64,000 bases of DNA from Panaeolus papilionaceus (Eukaryota; Basidiomycota; Agaricomycetes; Agaricales): positions 1,426,001-1,490,000 of the forward strand of contig JADNRZ010000013.1 in the NCBI GenBank assembly GCA_015501605.1. Direction: 5' to 3'. Under the pieces are notes generated by a model that had not been told where the DNA came from, made no database searches, and saw only the letters and a program-made list of their open reading frames with translations. Positions 59,443 through 64,000 of this stretch are shown here, in pieces. Position numbers and translations under genes: made by a program. Position 1 is the first letter of the stretch. Every line of letters begins with the position of its first letter.

Positions 59443-61212
59443 ATCAAGGTGCGCCACTCAATTGCTCATCTGTGGTAGCTTGGTGCTAATTACAATACAC
59501 GTCGTAGTTCAACCCGCTCATATCCTCAGTGCCTGCGACTATTCCTAGAGGGTACCAGTCAATGAATGTTTGTATTTAGCATGCAAATTAAATCTATCCG
59601 CTTTGTTCGATGGGAGAGGTTTGACTAGTGTTATTAAGTGCACGTCTTGCACGTCAGCCATGGATACATCCAAAAGGACCACATAATTCACGCCAATGTC
59701 GCAGTAGTAAGCAAGATTATGATAACGTCGCAATGAGCGAAACATCGACGTGTATCGAAATGGCAATTCAATGAAAATCGTCATTTTAGCATGATAATTT
59801 GAACGTAGGGTGAATGAGGTGTGATGGGGTAGAACAGGAGCGTCTACTATCGGATCATTATGTTCGCTTTACTCTCGGTGCGGTCAAATTGGAAGTGTTC
59901 AGCGGAAATCTGGCGAGTGGTATTGCGATGATATCCTTTTGACATGCGCAATATTTCTCCCTCGTTGCTGTCATTTTAAACTTCTTGCGTCTTTCGTTGC
60001 GAAACCATGCTCAGGCTGTGATGATCGCACTGGGAAGACTGTTGCATGGAACGATAGCGTAAGTGAGGCACAGCCATGCGCTGAAGTCTGTTGGCAGGCA
60101 GATCCAACGAAGATTGCAGGGTGCGTGTGTGTGTACGTAACTCCCAATTTTGCCAAACTGAACGAATCCGTTATACCTAAGACGACGTTGAATGTGAGAC
60201 GGGAATAAAATTGTGCGAGTCAGCAAAGCAGTATGAAAGGGTACGGATTATCCATGTGTTCAGGATGACGTTGGCGCTTCGTTCCAAGGCGCTCTCTCAA
60301 GGTTCTGAAAGACACTGAAAGAATTGATTGTGCTTTGGATGAAATCACGCTGAATGATGATTGCATAACTTCTGGCTGCTCCGCTCTGTTGATGTTTATC
60401 TATGATATTGCTGTTTACGTCCGTTCGTCATTTCGTCATCTCTGCAGCGTACAGCTGCACAGTTGCCGGATGATGATGCTTATACTGTTCGTCCCTGAAT
60501 CCCCCTCTCCTCTGAGTTCTCGACCTACATAGTACATACGTGCTCCAAGGTTCCCCTCCGAGTATCAGGGCTATCACCTCATATCTGAAAATGGTGCTCG
60601 TACTATGCCAAACACAGACAGGGCTTTTACGCCAGACCCGAGAGGGGGTTGTAATCAAACCGTGGGGGCCGAGATGGAGATGCCTCAAGGGGCCCTTCGG
60701 GGTTCACGGCTCATTTGGAAGGGTTACAGCCTTGGCGCGACAACGCCTACACAAAAACCGGGATTTGTAAGTCTCTTTGAGAGGACTGCATTCATCAGTG
60801 AAGAGATGGGATGCAACAAGCCAGTGCATATAACGACGAATATCTGACCTGAGGGCAAGCGCGGTGGTCATTCCGAGTCGGCTAGGCTCAGGTATTAGCT
60901 GTGGGTTGAGGGAATTGGTTGGTTATACATTTACAATATGGTCCTAGGTTTTAACTTTTCCCTGAAAGGATATCAGGGAGGATGTTGAGTGAGATTTGGG
61001 TGCTGAAGCACGGCATGATGAGCGACAATACAGCAAGAAGCCCATATCAAACTGATGTTTGTCTGGTTGACATTGCCTGATGGCAATGTTCTTGGCTTGA
61101 ACATGTATGTAAGATGGACGTAAAGTGTCGGGGAGGGTATAAAAAGGGACTGTGCTGGTCAACGGTGAAGGCATAAATTGCCCTTTATTACACCTTGCCC
61201 ACACACCCCAAG
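59443..61212. other. 1.8-kb spacer; TATA box at its right end
   Basis: No gene supported. TATAAAAA at 61138-61145 lies about 75 nt before the start at 61213. Confidence 0.45.
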
Positions 61213-61748
61213 ATGCACTTCAAGCTATACTCCTTCCTCTTTATCGCCTTCGAGCTAGCTCTTTTGGCTACTAAGGGCATGGTATGTCATTCTTGTTTGA
61301 TCGACAGGTGATAAACCGTACAAGGAACTTATGAAATTCATACAAGGCATACTACGACGACAACTTTGAGCTCGCCAGCCGTGAACTGGGACTCGATGGG
61401 TTCGCACATCACTACCTTCGGGACCTCTACGACAATGAATTGTCCCATATCGCAACGCGCGACCTTGTATTCGAGCTCGAGTCTCGCCTTGTTCGCCGTG
61501 ACTGGTCATCGCTTCCTCTCGATAAGTTGGAGACGAAGTTGAACGAATATCGCACGAAACTGCAATCAGCCAAGGATAAAAAGAGGGCAGCCATTCAGAA
61601 GCAGATTGACAGTTTGGAAGCACTTATTGCGAAGGCGAAAAACAAGGTTGGCGGCCATGGGGGTGGTGCTGGTGGCGCGCATCATGACACCGCTGGCACT
61701 TCAGCTGGGGAAACCAGTGGCAACGCTGCACCCGGGGGCTCGACTTAA
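61213..61748 (+). CDS. Small secreted protein, helical, with Gly/Ala-rich tail, 156 aa
   Basis: Exons 61213-61281 and 61347-61748. Signal peptide MHFKLYSFLFIAFELALLA. The mature part has Arg-Glu/Asp-Leu units (SRELGLDGFAHHYLRDLYD; TRDLVFELESRLVRRDW), then a predicted helix rich in Lys (KLQSAKDKKRAAIQKQIDSL), and a tail of Gly, Ala, Ser, Thr and His (GGHGGGAGGAHHDTAG). Similar secreted proteins with repeated x-Arg-(Asp/Glu)-Leu occur in Agaricomycetes; function is unknown to me. A damaged paralogue lies at 63392. Confidence 0.82.
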
Positions 61749-63391
61749 CAGAATGTTGTACTGGCAGCATATTTCCTCTTTTTTTAGTAGTTGTAGTATA
61801 TCTATTTTATTTATTTTTTCTGCTGCATGTTTCACCATTTGACATGAAAATTCTGCCGAGAATGAAGGCAAGGAGGGAGGTCGTAGTTGTTACCCTTGTC
61901 AACCCCGCGAAGGTCGACTTTGCATCAGATGACTCAGACGAAGGACTTTTCCCCGGATGATAAGAAAACTTCGCACACATCGATGCTCTAGCCCAGTGTA
62001 CTCTACATCAGCATCTGGAAATTGAGACGAGGGCGTTGAACAACGTGATTAGAGTAGTATTGGGGAATCGGCATTGTGTAATATTGTCCTACGGTATCGG
62101 TGGATTGAATCTTCGCCGCTGGTTGGGTATTGTTTACCGCGGGCTGCCCTAAAAATTACGAGCCTGGTAAGTGCGTATTCAGTGATTATGCAAAAATTGT
62201 GACAGAGAGGACGTGCGCTTACACGTAGTGCAGCGCTGGTAGGTTTGGCTGTCAGTTCTATTGCCGAGCGCTCTGATCCTCAATCAGACCAAGTCCGTGA
62301 GAAGATGTACTCGAGAGCAACTTCGTTTCAAGTGGACTGTTGATCGATTTTAAAGGCGGACGCATCAGTGATAGGTGTTAGGCGTCCTTCTCTAGCAGAA
62401 AGATAACAATTCGATGCCATTTTGAATCATCAATCACGGCCCGCCCACGATCAACCCGCCCCCGTAGCGCTAATGACGACATTCGTCACCCCAAATTACC
62501 ATCATCTACGATGTGTTTTTTTCCCGTAAGGCTATGCTTGGCTCTAGGTCTCTTTATGATGGTTTGATCCTTCCTCTCCTTTCGGGCTCAGGCCTTCAAT
62601 GAGATGAATTGTGATCCAAGCCTTCATCTCCTTTTCACATCCATTCTGTCCATATCTCCACGATACCCCTTTCCACTTCCCTCAACATTATTATTCCCCA
62701 TTTTATATGGATTTCTTTAGATTTGTGCGCCCTGGGGTGGTATTTTCCGTGTACAGCGAGAATTGTGTGACGGCTGAGACCTGTTGTGGTAGCTTTACGA
62801 CAACGGGACACGAGACGGCACACAGTAAGCTTAGAGGAAACCACAGACAGTTAATTGTACTGGAATTTCACTGGGGTAGCTAGGTAGAATATTTATACTA
62901 CGAAGGTACCTTAGCTAATACGATACGAGTCCTATGGGGATACGCGATCTGCGGTTGAAAGATGAGCGAAGGAATGGATAGGGTTGAACGTTGAGTAGAG
63001 ATAAAGAATATCAAGGGTATACTCTATGATGGAGTTTGCGATGACGGAGTGTTAGGATGTGGAGCCGAGGCAGGGAACGGGGACTGCCGAGGTAGGAATG
63101 TTACAAATTGTATCTGAGGCTGTGACTCGCTGCCTTACTCAATTCCTCTATTCCCTCGACACACCCGTTGTATTGTTCTCAAATTCTATCCATATCATGA
63201 ATGAAATGATGCGTTGGTTGGAGTCTACTGTATGCTCATCTTTATAGAGAGGGTGTCATGACAGAAGGTGCGAGCACATTTGAAGCACGATAGTCAGCGG
63301 TGAGTTGATCTTGAAACTGATATAGGCGTATTCTTCGTTTGCTTTTCCTACACCATGTTACATCACACCATTCAGATTCAGCTACTTCGAC
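61749..63391. other. 1.6-kb spacer, no gene seen
   Basis: A T-rich stretch follows the stop at 61748. No gene or repeat supported. Confidence 0.4.
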
Positions 63392-63818
63392 ATGCAAATC
63401 AAGCTTTTATCTCCCTTAATCTTTTTCGCCTATGAGTTGGCTCATAACGAGCAGGACGACTCTATGTAGTTCATCTCCCCCCTTCGCATCAGGACTGACT
63501 AAACCTCTCGTATGAAGACGTATTATTACGACTACAATTATATTGTCACTCGTGAGCTGGGTAGGCTTGGATGGATTCGCACTTCATCACCTTAGAGAAC
63601 TTAGCAACGGCGACTTGGCCGAAATCACAACGCGCGAGCTTGTCGAAGGACACGGGAGTTGCCTCACTCGTCATGTTTCTGAGGCTAAAGACGACGCCAG
63701 GAAGCACAAGTTGAAAGCCAGGTCGGAGGGATTACACAACTTTTTGCGGGAGCATCCAAATGGGCTGGCTGGAAGTGGTGCGAAGAAGCGGGGGTCAAGC
63801 ACCAATGGGGACGGCTAA
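63392..63818 (+). pseudogene. Damaged paralogue of the 61213 secreted protein
   Basis: First exon MQIKLLSPLIFFAYELA matches MHFKLYSFLFIAFELA. The donor, ATGGTATGT in the intact gene, is ATGTAGTTC here, so the GT after the codon is lost. In exon 2 VTRELG is followed by a 4-nt insertion (TAGG), and the frame then continues LDGFALHHLRELSNGDLAEI and TTRELVEG. The tail is basic (GAKKRGSSTNGDG). It could still be spliced in another way, but a pseudogene is more likely. Confidence 0.6.
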
Positions 63819-64000
63819 TGGTATAAGTCCCAAATAATCTTATTTCTGTAACTTTCATACTTAGACCTAGGCGCATCTATCGTGTCTGAAAGCGATGAAT
63901 TGTCGAGATGCTGATTGACGATGCACCGCTGCGACAATTGATGGGGACATATGGATGAAAGATGGGATCATATGTGGGCGGTATTGAGCGGGAGATGACA

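Overview
The window looks like nuclear DNA of a filamentous basidiomycete, most likely an Agaricomycete. Genes are broken by many short introns (about 43-75 nt, GT..AG, with the frame restored across each). TATA-like boxes lie 40-110 nt upstream of several starts. The recognisable genes are typical of fungi: a GH11 xylanase cluster, an AA7-type flavo-oxidase, a phi-class glutathione transferase, a cofactor-independent phosphoglycerate mutase, F-box/LRR proteins and DUF5648/NACHT-like proteins. The species cannot be named from the sequence. All exon structures were read by eye and none is checked against transcripts.

Layout. 1-15.6 kb: a secreted bicovalent FAD oxidase (+), an F-box-like protein (-), a GST (-), a 289-bp MITE, two neighbouring membrane-anchored proteins with degenerate NACHT-like domains (-), and an acidic tail-anchored protein (+). 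15.8-35.6 kb: an accessory region built from duplications. A segment carrying an 87-residue secreted Cys-rich protein gene occurs four times (units A-D), and all four genes are intact. Between the units lie an F-box pseudogene split by a 610-bp TA-flanked element, an older F-box relic, two related 615/646-bp TA-flanked elements (one with its empty site preserved in unit D), a decayed secreted-protein gene, and a diverged 1.3-kb duplication holding RING-finger relics. The duplication flanks an intact 371-residue gene of unknown function. 35.55-44.8 kb: one nine-exon gene for a 2926-residue Ser-rich, probably disordered protein (-). 46.6-59.4 kb: a GH11 cluster with five complete genes and three relics. 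Two complete members have an altered acid/base residue. An iPGM gene sits inside the cluster. 61.2-63.8 kb: a small secreted protein gene and a decayed paralogue.

How the parts relate. The GH11 enzymes would cut xylan outside the cell, and the AA7 oxidase belongs to a family that oxidises oligosaccharides. The two loci are about 44 kb apart, so a joint role is only inferred. GST and iPGM are ordinary cellular genes. The main evolutionary signal is local duplication followed by decay, transposon insertion and probable gene conversion. Unit A carries a copy of the last codons of the 2926-residue gene next to unit D, so D lies at or nearest the ancestral location.
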